A DNA stretch of 64,000 nucleotides from Odontesthes bonariensis (taxonomy: Eukaryota > Chordata > Actinopteri > Atheriniformes > Atherinopsidae): assembly GCF_027942865.1 (NCBI RefSeq), contig NC_134510.1, positions 5,800,001-5,864,000 on the forward strand. Reading direction: 5' to 3'. Both the position numbers and the translations under genes were made by a program. The notes under the pieces are model-generated. The model was not told the origin of the DNA and did not search any database. It saw only the letters and a program-made list of their open reading frames with translations. Below, one piece after another: positions 20,053-32,639 of this stretch (position 1 is its first letter; every line of letters begins with the position of its first letter).

Positions 20053-20904
20053 GTAAGCAATGCTTTTAATTAAGTTCGCTTTGGTTAAATTGTTCTCAGC
20101 TAGTTGTGTGGTTTTGCTGCTTGATTAATTATTTTTCTAGTTTCCTTTATGTTATCAGGCTACTATTTCAGAATAGCAGACTAATGCATGCCTAATTGGT
20201 CCTGTGTATTTCTTTTTTCATTATTACTTTGCTGTAGTTCATTGAATGAGCGCAAGTCTGAGGAGAATCAGCGCGGCTGCTTCCACAGTACAGTGAGTGT
20301 CTCATTAAATATAAGCTTATAGCCTTGTTGATACATATGCATAATCTTGTTAAGGTTATGGTTATCTTGTTTTTGCCACCTAAAATGTACGACCTAACAT
20401 AGTTTAGATGTTTGGTACCATGGACAGCTACACTCTCTGGTACAGTTTCGCGCTCTGGCTGAGTGTTGGCCTACAAGCGATTTCACCTCACGACCAACTT
20501 GCGATCAGCAGTCATCGCAAGAAAATCAAAACTGTTTGAAATCCTGGTCACGTCTCGCGAGTGCATCGCATAGCCTAGATTGAAGCATTGCTACTACCAC
20601 TTTGACATATTTCACACTGCCCATGCACAAAAGACAAACTGCCAGGGCAGCGCGATTTACTCTTGAACGCGTCCTCGTCTCCACATCAAGAAGAACTTGA
20701 TCATTTCAACGTGAGATTTAAAATAAAAGAAATGGTAAAATCTAGCCTCCTTGTTTAGGCTACATAAAACATGCGAGAGTAAGTCAGATAGCCTAGGATT
20801 CGCCATTCCTCACCCTAAAATTGATTAGAATGCAGGAAATTGCATCTAAAAAAAATGAATCCCCCCCCAGCACCCCCTGGTGAAAATGTGTCCCTGCGTC
20901 CCTG
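20053..20904. other. spacer, nothing recognised
   Basis: There is no convincing exon, TIR or RNA. A stretch near 20450-20600 rich in CG dinucleotides looks like repeat sequence but has no partner in the window. Confidence 0.4.
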
Positions 20905-23566
20905 CTGACAGGATATGTACCTAAGCTTTTTAAGGTTGCTACAATTAAACCTTTTCTTAAAAAAACCTACTCTTGATTCAGAAGTGTTGGCTCATTATAG
21001 ACCTATATCCAATCTTCCTTTTATGTCTAAAGTTCTTGAAAAAATAGCTGCAGCTCAGCTTTGTGATCATTTACACAGAAATAATCTGTTTGAAGAGTTT
21101 CAGTCAGGATTCAGAGTGCATCGTAGCACAGAAACTGCACTGTTGAAAGTTACCAATGATCTCCTCTTAGCCTCTGATAGCGAACTGGTGTCTGTGCTTG
21201 TCCTGTTGGATCTCAGTGCTGCATTTGATACGGTCGATCACAGTATCTTATTAAAGAGACTTGAACATGTTATTGGGATTAAAGGAACTGCATTAGGCTG
21301 GTTTAAGTCATATTTATCTGATAGATTTCAGTTTGTTCTTGTAAATGAAGAATCTTCCTCACACACCAGAGTAAGTCATGGAGTTCCTCAGGGTTCTGTG
21401 CTTGGACCGATTCTATGCTGCCCTCAATATATGTGCTGTGATACACCTTGGCAGTTAGACAAACTCCTTCCTAACATCACGACTCTGGAGACAGTTGTCC
21501 CTTGTCCACAGGTTTAATGACGTAAGAAAGAGTAAAACTAAAACACACAAAGACCTAATGAATATAAATAAAATTGCTTCATCTTTATACTTACACACAC
21601 ACACCATGTAAATATACTGATTCTTAAATCAACTAAAGTGCTTGTTTTTAATTGCTACCTTTCATGTATTTATTACCTTTTTTACCTGCAAAACCATTGT
21701 ATTTTTAACATATTTTAACGTATAATCAACTATTTATTCACATTTCTTCCCTTATATGAATTTTAACAACAGTAACAGTAACTATAATGACTCAATAGAC
21801 TTTCTGCATAAACTTCTAAAAAATATTGACACAAAAATAATCTGTGAATCTGCAATCATTAATAACAATAAAACTACTTGATACATACCAACGATGCCAT
21901 CAAAGAGCATAAGATGCAGGCAGATTCAACATGGTAGAAAAAACTAACAAATACAGCACCTCTGCAGCATGCCTCTCCTCACTTCCTGTTTATAAGCAAG
22001 GAAATGAGTCACCTGAAATTCTACATGTATTTCCTGTTTCAAAATAAAAGATTTACCGATTGTAACAAAACAGATTCTTTTCACTTTATACATGCTTCCA
22101 TTAGGTAACATTATTAGACAGCATGGCATAAATTTCCATTGCTATGCTGATGATACCCAGTTGTACTTATCTATAAAACCAGATGAACCCAATAGGTTGG
22201 TCAGACTACAAGCATGTCTTAAAGACATAAAGACCTGGATGACTCAGAACTGTCTGCTTCTAAATTCAGACAAAACTGAAGTCGTTATCTTTGGACCTGA
22301 GCGCTTCAGGGAGAGATTGTCTAGCTATATAGTTACTCTAGATGGTATTTCATTGGCTTCTAGTTCTACAGTGAGGAACCTTGGAGTTATTTTTGACCAG
22401 AATTTATCATTTGACTCACATATAAAACAGGTTTCTAGGACTGCCTTCTTTCATCTTCGTAATATTGTTAAAATCAGGAACATCTTGTCTTAGAGTAATG
22501 CAGAAAAACTAGTCCATGCATTTGTTACTTCAAGATTGGACTACTGTAATTCTTTATTATTGGGCTGTCCCACATATTCTCTGAAAAGCCTTCAGTTGAT
22601 CCAAAATGCTGCAGCCAGAGTTCTGATGAGAACTAACAGGAGAGATCATATTTCTCCAGTTTTAGCTTCTCTTCATTGGCTCCCTGTTAAATTCAGAATA
22701 GAATTTAAGATTCTTCTCCTTACATATAAAGCGCTTAATGACCGAGCTCCATCATATCTTACAGATCTCATTGTAAGATATTTTCCTAACAGAGCACTTC
22801 GTTCCCAAACTGCAGGTTTACTTGAGGTTCCCAGAGTTTCTAAAAGTAGAATGGGAGGCAGAGCCTTCAGTTATCAGGCCCCTCTCTTGTGGAATAAGCT
22901 GCCAGTAAATGTCTGGGAAGCAGACACCATGTCCACTTTTAAGACCAGGCTTAAAACTTTCCTTTTTGATAAAGTTTATAGTTAGGGATGGCTCAGGTGA
23001 TCCTGAAACATCCCATAGTTAAGCTGCTATAGGCCTAGACTGCTGGGGGGCCTCATCTGTCACACCTTTCCTCACTTTACTCTCTTTATGTATATGTGAC
23101 ATTATTGTGGTCATTAACTTGTGTTTCCCTGTTCCAACAGATATCCTTTGAATGGTGTTACAGTGCCGCCACCCCCCCCCCCCTCTCTCTCTCTTTCTGT
23201 CTTCTCAAACCCCAGCTGATCGAGGCGGATGGCCACCCTTCCTGAGTCTGGTTCTGCCAGACGTTTCTTCCTGTTAAAAGGGAGTCGTTTCTCTCCACAT
23301 TTGCCTCAGGCATGCTCAGGACGGGAGATTGGACCGAAAAAGAAAAAAGTTTCAGTGCAATCTGTTGGTTTCCTTAGCTAAGAAATTGTTTTTGAATTGG
23401 CTCTATATGAACGAATTGGATTATTTTATGAATAATTATGATTACAATTAATTGAATTCCAATTGGCTTCAATTGGACTTTATTATCTAAGTGCCTTGAG
23501 ATGACATTTGTTGTATTTGGCGCTATATAAATAAAAATGAATTGAATTGAATTGAATATTGTGGCC
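20905..23566 (+). mobile_element. L2-type LINE, 5'-truncated, with (TTGAA)n tail
   Basis: The reverse transcriptase reads YRPISNLPFMSKVLEK, FQSGFRVHRSTETALL, LLDLSAAFDTVDHSIL and HGVPQGSVLGPIL. After a 658-bp insertion come the catalytic YADDTQLYLS (22143-22154) and LGVIFDQNLSFDSHI. The C-terminal part (22536-22985) includes LDYCNSLLLG and LASLHWLPVKFRIEFK. A TAG near 22492 and a frameshift at the start make it inactive. The 3' UTR ends with TGCCTTGAGATGACATTTG, GGCGCTATATAAATAAAA and ATTGA repeats at 23535-23566, typical of fish L2. Confidence 0.92.
21415..22072. mobile_element. 658-bp insertion inside the L2 RT, possible solo LTR
   Basis: L2 coding sequence stops at GGACCGATTCT (21414) and resumes exactly at TTTCACTTTATAC (22079). 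GATTCT is present on both sides of the insert (21409-21414 and 22073-22078), a 6-bp target duplication. The insert begins A-TGCTGCCC and ends AACAAAACA, and has an AATAAAAG near its end. These fit a solo LTR of a retrovirus-like element, although the extra A at the left is unexplained. Confidence 0.65.
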
Positions 23567-24470
23567 TAGATTGCTTCGGACCATTCTATGTGAAGGAAGC
23601 AAGAAAGGAAGTGAAGAAGTTTTCTTTTTACATGTATGTGTTCAAGTGCTGTACATATAGAAATGTTAGATGATCTCACCACAGATACTTTCATCAATGC
23701 ATTGCGCATATTCATTGCAATCCGTGGGAATGTGAGACGGCTGAGATGTGATCAAGGCACCAACTTTGTAGGTGCAAAAAGAGAGTTCATGAATGCAATG
23801 CAGGATCTTGACCATTAACAAATGAAGGAATATGGATGTGAGTTCATAATGAACATCATCAAGCCATTTGGGGTGTGTGGGAAAGACAAATAAAGACAAT
23901 CAGAAGTGTTCTCACTGCAATCCTGGATCAGTCTGCTAAATGACTTGACACTTTGAGCCTCACTTTGAACATTTCTGTATGAGGTGATGGCCATTATAAA
24001 TAGCAGACCTCTGACAATCGAACACTTAAATGATCCCACAAGTCTGGAACCTTTGACCCCCAACCACATTCTCATGATGAAGTCCAGCATAGTGTCTCCC
24101 CCTCCTGGTCAATTTGTGAAACAGGATCTGTATTTGCGTAAGAGGTGGTGACAGGTGCAGTTTCTGTCAAATGATTTCTGGGTTAGGTGGAGGAAGGAAT
24201 ATCTCCTTAATCTTCAGCAGAGACAAATCAGACAGACAAGTGAGGCACAAAGGTGAATGACATAGTTATCATTTGAGGACAGTTCTCCACAAAATCAGTG
24301 GAAATTGGCAAGAGTGACAGAAGTGTATCCCAGTGCTGATGAAAAGGTCAGAAAGGTGAAACTGTTAGTCAGTGACTCAACCTTAGATAAACAAGGGAAA
24401 CGTACTCATAAGCCAGTGTATCTTGACCGGCCTGTGAAAAAGACTGTTCTACTGCTTGAAGCAGAATAAG
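23567..24470 (+). pseudogene. BEL/Pao integrase remnant
   Basis: Pieces in several frames give a BEL-type integrase: CFGPFYVKE, CSSAVHIEMLDDLTTDTFIN, RRLRCDQGTNFVGAKREF (second catalytic Asp) and MAIINSRPLTIEHLNDP. After these come LEPLTPNHILMMKSS and a C-terminal WVRWRKEYLLNLQQRQ-like tail. Stops and frameshifts are frequent, for example TAA after QDLDH at 23817. It begins abruptly right after the L2 tail, so the 5' part of pol is missing. Confidence 0.85.
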
Positions 24471-24559
24471 TGTAATAGTTCACTTCATATACGTCAAGAA
24501 CAGCATGTAAAGTTTAAACAAAGGTGTAAAATCAAAGTGTGTAATGAAATCACAATAAC

Positions 24560-25037
24560 TGTTATTTGGTGGGAGTTTAACTGCCATAAATATTAGTTAT
24601 GTTATCATTTAATGTTTTGTATGATATTTTTATTTCACACTGTTTATGAATATTTAATTTCTTTATTTCACACCTCAGCCAAGAGGAAATAATTTTTGTT
24701 TATTGTTGAGTGACGGACTTTTGATGTAGCACTCCACACCACGGACTTAATTCGATGTAACACTTGAAGAAGTTGAAGAAGCCACATGGTGGACTCATTC
24801 CCTCAGGGGTGCAGCCAGTGTGGTGATCTGTATTTCTTGTGCTGTGTTGTGTACGGGTCTGTATGTGTGAAACATGTTTAATTGTGCGTTGTGTTTTATA
24901 GTTCGACGGTGGTGACTGTTGTAATAAACCATCTGTATCAAAGAACTTTGGTCCGTGTCTTCCTGACGGGAGTGAAACCCTGATTGAGGGGCTGCTACTA
25001 TAACCTGAAAAAAGGGTAGCAGTCCCCCACCACACCA
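24560..25037 (+). repeat. probable 3' LTR of the BEL/Pao element
   Basis: This segment follows the integrase tail after about 90 bp. It starts TGTTATTTGG, holds AATAAA at about 24921 and ends near CACCACACCA. With no second LTR, the ends rest on TG...CA and position only. Confidence 0.45.
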
Positions 25038-26161
25038 TTATGTTTCTCTCATTACTTGCTAGATTTTTTGGGTTGTAATTCTACATCAATAACAGAAAGT
25101 AAGAATACCACAAGCCACAGCATCTATTTTTCACTTCTACTGGCATTGTCCTTGTATAATGACATTGTCACACTTTCACATTGTTGTGTACCTGTCTGAT
25201 GAGTCTCTTGATGCTCTCCCTCACTCTTAGGTTTCGACCATTAGAGCCATGTGGTTGCTCCTCCTCTTAAATTATTGGAATCTAAATAAAGAATACAATT
25301 GTCCACAGCATTTTATAAACTTATCATTCATGTATTATTTTCCAGCCATATTTTCTACCTGTTGCTGCTTCACTCAGGAAAGGGGTCTCTCTCTCTCTCT
25401 CTCTCTCTTCTCTGATGATAAGGCATTGAATCCGTAAGCAGTGTGTGAATTATACAGTGACAATTGGGGGGTTCAACATTTTCTCCAGGGTGTAAAGGGA
25501 ACCCAGTGCAGCGCATGCACGTGCTTCAGTTAACAGAAGTCTTACAATCCTTACAGTATCTTGCTTGTTCAACTAAATGTCTGCAGTCTGCAGATGCTGA
25601 TCACCATTTTACAGTTCATTGGGCACATAATGTTCCACACAAACAACTTTTGCAGTCAGCAGTCACTAACAAAGTATTGAGGACTTTGATGCTGTACCAT
25701 TTAGTGGTTGTTGATCTTCAGCTCCCCTTGCCTTCAGAAAGATGTTGATATTCTTTAAGTGGCCAACACTTTAATAAACGTCCTAGCTTATTAGTTGAGA
25801 ACAATAGGGTGTGGCATTTTATCAGTTTATAAAATCTATATTTGCCTGAATATCTGTAATGATGGCAATACATCTTTGTAGTCTCCTTTCCAACTCACCG
25901 TGTTACTACTTAGTCCTGCCTGCTCACTCTCATCCTGTCTTCCTTCTGCCTGGTCTCTGTCCTCTTGTGCTTCTTCTGCCTGCTCTATATCCTCCTGCCT
26001 GCTCTCTGTCCCCCTGTCCTCCTTCAACCTGCTCACTCACAACTGCTTCTCCTGTCTCCTTAATACAACAGCACATGTAAAATTCAACATTATTCATGCT
26101 ATAATGATCAGTATTAAGCACACATAACAACCACAGAAAAGGCTGCATTATTAGGCCCTAA
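25038..26161. other. spacer, nothing recognised
   Basis: There are short CT microsatellite runs (25386-25410) and a CTG/CCT-rich tract (25900-26050) whose open frames are low-complexity. No gene structure is visible. Confidence 0.4.
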
Positions 26162-26590
26162 GATTAAAGAGATAGTTTGCCTATTTTGACATGAAGCTGT
26201 ATGACATCCCAAACTCGCAATATCATTTATTAAATTTGACTTACCCCCCGCTGCGTCCTGTGAGCTGAGTTCCGGCCTCGTTTTGGCGTTGATGAAGGTA
26301 GTCCGGCTAGTTGGCTGGGGCCACAAAAATAAAGCGTTTTGCTTCTCAAAACAATATGCGTTCAAAAGAGTAATAGATTTGCATCACAAAATCGTTCATC
26401 CAGAAAAAGTCAGACCTCACAATCGCTTGGCGCTATTTTCTCTCTACCTTCGTATCACTGCGGACTGTGTAGACCGTGCAGACCGAAGTGCAGACCGAGC
26501 AGTCCCCTGCTTCCGAGCTGTAAACACTAACAGTTGCGGCTATTGTCAGGTGGCTGCACGTATTGATATGTATGTCTGAATACACGGCAT
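26162..26590. repeat. probable dispersed repeat of MITE type
   Basis: The sequence beginning AGATAGTTTGCCTATTTTGA and running through GCATCACAAAATCGTTC resembles a repeat I recall from several fish genomes. Terminal repeats could not be matched here, so the class and limits are uncertain. Confidence 0.3.
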
Positions 26591-26626
26591 TTGTAGATAG
26601 TGGGGTTTCTCATCTACCGTCATGTC

Positions 26627-27000
26627 TCACCACAGGAAACAAAGGAAAGGTTTGTCTTCTTCCAGCAGACAGACCTGGTGGAACATCCCCTTCACATCAC
26701 TGCTGATGGCGACTGGGTGTTCCCTGAACCTGAGAAGGACTCCCAGCAGGCTGGCTCCCAGTGTGGGCCCTGGCAGGAGGTGGTCAATCGAACTCTGACT
26801 CTTGAATATAAAAGAGCAATTGAACATTATCCTCTCTTTGCTGTTGTGGGATGAACCACGAATGTTTGCTCTTTGCCTCTTCCGGTGACACAGGTGTGAC
26901 ATAGCCAGCCTCGAGGAGTTTGTGGATCTCCTTGGAGTAGGCCGCTGTCATTTGTGGTTTTCTGGCTAGCTGCTTCTCTGTCTCACGTGGCTGAGCCAAA
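26627..27000 (-). pseudogene. BEL/Pao reverse transcriptase fragment
   Basis: The minus strand encodes RKPQMTAAYSKEIHKLLEAG and YVTPVSPEEA. In another frame it then gives LGVLLRFREHPVAISSDVKG and MFHQVCLLEEDKPF, the start of a BEL/Pao RT including the first catalytic Asp. Part of the domain between the two is deleted. It reads opposite to the integrase at 23567, so the two are not one intact element. Confidence 0.8.
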
Positions 27001-27015
27001 TTTGCCTCCCACGTA

Positions 27016-27520
27016 TTTAATTTAATTTAATTCAGTTTTATTTTTATTGTGCCAAATTACAACAAATGTCATCTCAAGGCACTTCAATATTATAGTCCAA
27101 TTTAAGCCAATTGGAGTTCAATTCATTGTAATAACAATCCAATCAAATATAATGAATTTAATTCAAATTTAGTCCAATTCATACATACAGAGCCAATTCA
27201 AACGCAATTTCCAAGCTAAGGAAACTAACAGATTGCACCGAAACTTCTCTTTGGTCCAATCTCCCATCCTGAGCATGCATGAGGAGACTGTGGAGAGAAA
27301 CGACTCCCTTTTAACAAGAAGAAACTTCTGGCAGAACCAGCTCGACCAGCTGGGGGTTGAGTGGAAAGAAAACACCATTCAACAGATCCCTGTTGAGACA
27401 GGGAAACACAAGTTAATGACAACAATAATGCCAAATGTACATAATGTCATTTGAGAGGGGGTAAAAAAGAGAGCAAAGTGAGGAAAGGTAGAGGAAAGAG
27501 TCCGCCCCAGCAGTTTAGGC
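27016..27520 (-). mobile_element. L2 LINE 3' end
   Basis: The complement of this stretch matches the L2 3' UTR at about 23040-23540: TGCCTTGAGATGACATTTGT near its end, ATT-rich tail units at 27016-27035, and the upstream GTGTTTCCCTGT / CAACAG segment. Only the non-coding 3' end was inserted, as is common for truncated LINE copies. Confidence 0.85.
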
Positions 27521-28850
27521 CTATAGCAGATTCAAGCCGCAACCTTGCATGCTTTTTTTTTTTTTTTTAACCCCTTGTCCTGTCCAGCATTATGGCAGCA
27601 GAATCGTAATCTGAATACTGTTAATGCCAAACACATTTGCTATGCTAAGGGAAGCTTTCTAAATGTAAATCTCCCCTTAATGCTCATTAACTCCTTATTT
27701 TTATTTATTTATTTTTGTTACAATACTTAACATGATGTGATGATAGTGCCGAACCGGACCGGGGGACTGAGAGAGAGGGAGAGCGAAGAAGGAAAAAAAA
27801 AAGGAACAGAAACATGAAGAGACGAACATAAAAAACAGTGAAAAGTCAGACAACCAGCTGCTACACCTGTAAAAACAAAACTGAAGACAATCCACGGCTT
27901 TTGTGGGGAATCCAGCCTTAGAGACACCAGTAAGCAGACAAGCAGAGAACAAACACACAAACAAAAAATTGGCATTCGTGGTTCATCCCACAACAAAGAC
28001 ACCAAAGTATGTACTGTATATAAACTGAAAACAGCTTTACAATGAAAAAATCGCAGAGATGAGATAAGAAACAATAAATCCAGGAAGAACAGTGTTTGAG
28101 ACATTCATACAAATTGTTGCTGAAATAGGATTTAACAGCTCTCTTAAAGAGCTAAAGTCAAATACACAAGCAGAGTGTTTAGGAGATTTGCTCCTTTAAT
28201 TAAAATACAATCTGAAAAAATGTTCTACAAAGTGAAACTTTATGATTCCACCTGAAACAGGACTGAGATAAGGCAGTCAGACCATATGACATAAGTTAAA
28301 AAACCAGGATTTAGGATTTAATATCACGGCCAGACGGTCAGATGTCAAACAATTTGATAACATATTAAAGTTATTGAGGCTTAGCCTTTGGTCTTATTAG
28401 GAGACATTAACTTGACTTTAAAATTTTAGCTGCTCGGAATTTCCTGCCTCAGGTCACCAATTCAATAGTTATCACCAATATTTAGATTCAAACTAAACCA
28501 TTTGACTATTTAACTAAATCATTTAACTACTTATCTGCAACAGATTTATGAAACAATTAATATGCTAACTTAATAAAGCAGCAAAGTGCTTCATAGAAGT
28601 TTAAATAAATTAGGGCATTAGGAGAATAACAACAGGACAGCTGCAGCAAAGACTGAGCCATAACAAGACAAGTCAAGGTTTGTTTTTATGGCGCATTTAA
28701 AAACAGTGAGCAGAGTGCAACTTGGTTAGCCAAAATAAAGATCTATGCAGACACAGACTTAACTTTGGCTGAAGCTATCCCTATTATGCATTATTTAACC
28801 TACTATTTTATGTGATATATAATACATGACCTATATATGAATGTTTTCAG
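27521..28850. other. spacer, nothing recognised
   Basis: This is AT-rich sequence with a T-run at 27552-27568 and an AG-rich stretch near 27765-27810. Open frames on the minus strand are hydrophobic low-complexity shadows of the AG-rich tract. Confidence 0.4.
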
Positions 28851-28966
28851 GTGGTCCCACATGAGGCCTGGACTGGGAGAAAATACCCTGTCCATAGCTT
28901 TTTTGGGACACTATGAGGACTTGTGTGAATGTGGGAAAAAGGTTCGGTTGCCAAGCGATGGCCATG
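28851..28966 (+). other. possible orphan exon
   Basis: A 116-bp open block is bounded by TGTTTTCAG and GTGAGT. It encodes WSHMRPGLGENTLSIAFLGH and YEDLCECGKKVRLPSDGH. The sites are strong and the frame is open throughout, but the protein is not recognised and no partner exon is seen. Confidence 0.3.
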
Positions 28967-28986
28967 GTGAGTGGGGGCTGAGGAGA

Positions 28987-29046
28987 TCCCAAAGGGGGTG
29001 TTCCCAAAGGGGGTGTTCCCAAAGGGGGTGTTCCCAAAGGGGGCAC
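28987..29046. repeat. 15-bp tandem repeat, four units
   Basis: TCCCAAAGGGGGTGT is repeated four times without change except at the last end. Each unit contains the partly palindromic TCCC-AAA-GGGGG. Confidence 0.95.
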
Positions 29047-29261
29047 TAACGGCTTGGGGGACAAGGGCTACCTGAGGGAAAAGGAGAAGGACGCCAATAG
29101 GTGGCGTGATGGAAATTCAAACTGTGCTGAGTCAGTGCCTGTGGGTGAAAGAAAAAGGATATGAATGGGATGAATGAAATGTTCTATAATTAGGTGTTTT
29201 GGGTCATCGGAAGACGTTCCATTAGAGATGACCAGAAAGTTTTAATCTACTACACTAAATC

Positions 29262-29420
29262 GATCAATCAATCAGACGTTATTTATATAGCACTTTACAT
29301 AGCACTTCTCATCAAAGACAATATTTCAGATCAAACAAAGCAGTGAAACCCAAGGCCACATACAGACACATGCACACTCACATATAAAGCCACGCACACA
29401 CACACACACCACACATAATG
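29262..29420 (-). mobile_element. LINE 3'-tail-like fragment and CA tract
   Basis: ATCAATCAATCAGACG followed by TTATTTATATAGCACTTTAC is the complement of the usual 3' end of several fish LINEs (AAAGTGCTATATAAATAA). A short (CA)n follows at 29396-29409. No coding part is left. Confidence 0.5.
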
Positions 29421-31855
29421 GATCCTCAAAGAGAAATAAAGGATGAATTAGGATAAATAAAGAAATAAAATTAACCTAGGCTTTTAATATCTCTATGGAA
29501 ACATGTTAAGGTTAGGAACAGCTCTGATGTCACACCGTTGGTACCACATGAGGTGTTTCTGATTCAATTAGAACCGGAAAAAACTTAATGCTATTCCTGA
29601 ACTGTCTGTGTACGGCTCAGCATCACGAAACAGCCACTGGTAAAAAATTAAAACAACATTATTACTAGCAAACAAGTAAGAATAAAGCAGATTATGCTGA
29701 TATTTTATTTTTAACGATCTGACCTGAATTCAGAGAGGACAGACAATAGTTATCCTAAACAACTTAATCAGTTCGTCATTGGAAAAATGTCTGCTTTCTT
29801 GATGCTGTGCTGCTCCCAAAATGAGATCTAACTACAAATATTTCTGTCCTGCAGCAAACAACAACACAGGAGGAGAAACTGCAGTGGAGCAGTTCGGTCA
29901 TTAATTAACAATTTATCATGGTTTACCAAAACTTCTCAAATTTTCCCAAAAATTCTGTGTGTGTTTGTATCTTCTTTTGCATTAAGACTTCCCAGACCTG
30001 GAAAAGGAAGACATGGAATCAAACTCATAATATGAAGACCACTGTTTGTATACTTAGGCCCCAATGAAAACATGAGGGTTGCTTGGGCAGACCCAAAAAT
30101 GCAATATATGTTTGTCATCTGTTGTCATCTGTTCTCCTAACCTGTGGTGTCTGGTGTTGAGTGTTGTTTGTTTTTGTTTGTGTGTTGTTATGATCCCAAA
30201 ACTGAATGATGATTTTTCCACAGCAGAGTTATCCTAAAAACAAGGATTATACCAACTGTGCTGATGTTGATGTTGATGTTGATCGTGATGATGTGTTCCC
30301 TAAATAATTTGAATTTTTCACAGCAAAATAAGGAGATGACACTGAATATCTCATTAAGGCTGCACAGCAGCTTGATCACTATTCTAGTTCCTAAAACCAA
30401 GGGTTATACCAACTGGCCAGTTGTTTTGTTTATGTTTATTTTATGAATTTTTATTTGATTTTCATTTATTTTCTTTATTTTGGTTTTGGTTTTGTTTGGG
30501 GTCCATACGAAAAATAAATTAAGAATGAATTGGGCATTTAAATTGAACCTTTCAAAGAGAGAGATGCCCCAAGTATAGAAATACAGTGCAAATGACATTT
30601 TGCACTACTGCGCTGCGAGATTCGCTAATATTATTCCACAGATTCAGAACCACTACAGGACGTACGGCCGGAGGACTCATAAGCTTGAGTTCTGGGAGGC
30701 CTTGCCCATCATGCCAAGATGATGGTGGAGAACTACACAACAAAATTATCCCAAAAGAAAATTAGTTAGGGAGGGGATGCTGAATATCCCTCAAGGAAGT
30801 GATGTACTGGTGACCTCGCCTTCCAAGATTAGTTCCGGATCAGAATGCTGAACAGACGTTCAGCCAAGAGGAAAACCGAGCACCGACAGGATTGGACTAC
30901 AAGAGACCACACGACTCGTCATGTGGTCATCTAAGAAAGATATATAATTTAAAAGAAAAGTTAATCATAATTGTTCAAGAGGCTAATATACTCATATAGT
31001 CGAGCCTTGGTTAAATTTATATGTGTTGTGTTTCATTTTTAAAGTGTTTAGCTAATTCCTCTTAAAGGCTGATAATGAATCATTTTTTAGAATGTCAATT
31101 GCCAGTGGGGTGACTCGGCTGTTTGGAGCGGGACCTTAGACTTTGAACGGTAATAAGTTGGTCGGTCGCTAAATGGAAATGGGGCCATAGGTGAATTTTT
31201 CCCGGTTAAGCCATCGGGTTTTCGCTCCTATTCGCTGCAAACGGTGGACGAGCCTGCTGGTAATGTTAATGGCCTTATGCAATGTTTGAGTGTCAGTAGA
31301 ATAGAAATGATGTGAATTTTTTTGATTAATCAGTATTGTGTTGTTATGGTACTTATGGGGAAGCAAGGCCTTGCTAGCCACATAAGGTTTTAGGCCATAA
31401 TGAACAAAGAGTCCACACAGACGATGGGTTCGGGGCCACATACACACAATACATATAGCAAATTATTATTTTCTACATATAATCTATTAAGAAATGTGCT
31501 CATTTGCGGAATTATTATCAGTTGAGTAAGGAAGGTTTTAAACTTACTAGAAAAGAGTCTCTATTTCTAGAATCTTGATTAATACTCCTGAAATAGAAGG
31601 TTTTGCCAACGCATCACAATTATTTTCTAAATGTGCTTATTTGCAGAGTTATAATCAGTGACTTATGAAGGTTTTAACCCTCTCGGAAAGAGTTTCTGTT
31701 CTGAGTAAAATGATGGAATAGTCCTGACTTGAAAGTGTAGCTTAAGCATTAGAATTATGTTTACTATTTCCACATGCCTGTGCAATGAAGACTTGCTTGC
31801 TGCTTTAATTGCAATGATGAACAGCTTTCACATAAGCTTACATAATAACACATGA
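29421..31855. other. non-coding stretch, mostly unrecognised
   Basis: No gene is seen. A short GTTGAT repeat lies at 30263-30285. The part from about 31000 may be internal sequence of the retroviral-type element whose LTR starts at 32059, but no gag, pol or env motif could be read. Confidence 0.35.
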
Positions 31856-32040
31856 AGTCACATCAAAAGGGGGATGACAGACGTCTCCTAACTGGTTGTG
31901 CTACATCTCAAAAGGTAAGTGGCTCTTGCAGTTTGGGGGGTGACTGCTAAAGTCTTGCTACTGCTAATACAGATGTGACACAATACAGAATATTACATTC
32001 CTACCTCAGTTATTTAACTGAATTAGTTGAAATGATAAAA

Positions 32041-32470
32041 TCACTTCAAAAGGGGGATTGTTAAAATTGGCTTTGTTCTTAGACATTATGAATGAAACAA
32101 GTCTCAGTACTTTTCCATTATGACCTAAAGTGATCCAGGAGTAGAAAGACAAAACAATTAGGAAAGCCTGGGAAAGCAAGGACAGATTCACACACACACA
32201 TTGTTTTGGGCTGATCCAGAGAATATGACGAAGCATGTTGAACCTACTCATGTCCAATCATACTCGGTCGAATGTGAGTCCAACCTATGCAATAAGTACA
32301 GATGATAACCAGAAATCATGGCCCAGTCTGACAGACTTCCTGCGGGAGCTCTGTTCCACTGAGCCCAGCGCTGATATGCTTTGACGTGTGACTACAAATA
32401 AACACTTCATTTTCACTTGAATTACTTCGGTCCGTTCTTGAGCCTCCTACTAAAAGAACCGTATCTAACA
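32041..32470 (+). repeat. retrovirus-like 3' LTR with polypurine tract
   Basis: AAAAGGGGGAT at 32048-32058 is a polypurine tract. It is followed at once by TGTTAAAATTGG, an LTR start. The LTR holds AATAAA at about 32398 and a U5-like CTTCGGTCC stretch, and ends GTATCTAACA at 32470 (about 412 bp, TG...CA). A second, nearly identical tract TCAAAAGGGGGATG sits at 31863-31877. Coding regions and a 5' LTR are not found. Confidence 0.65.
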
Positions 32471-32570
32471 AAACAAAAAAGCACAAGCAGCAGCAATCTC
32501 ATATAATACAACTGTGGATACAGATGACCTTAAACCACAGGAAAACACAACAACTGATTAGCGAGCATGA

Positions 32571-32606
32571 GTGTGTGTGTGTGTGTGCGTGTGTGCGTGT
32601 GTGCAT
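32571..32606. repeat. GT microsatellite, imperfect
   Basis: (GT)n with GC interruptions. Confidence 0.95.
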
Positions 32607-32639
32607 GAACATGCAATACACATAGATGGTCCCACATAA

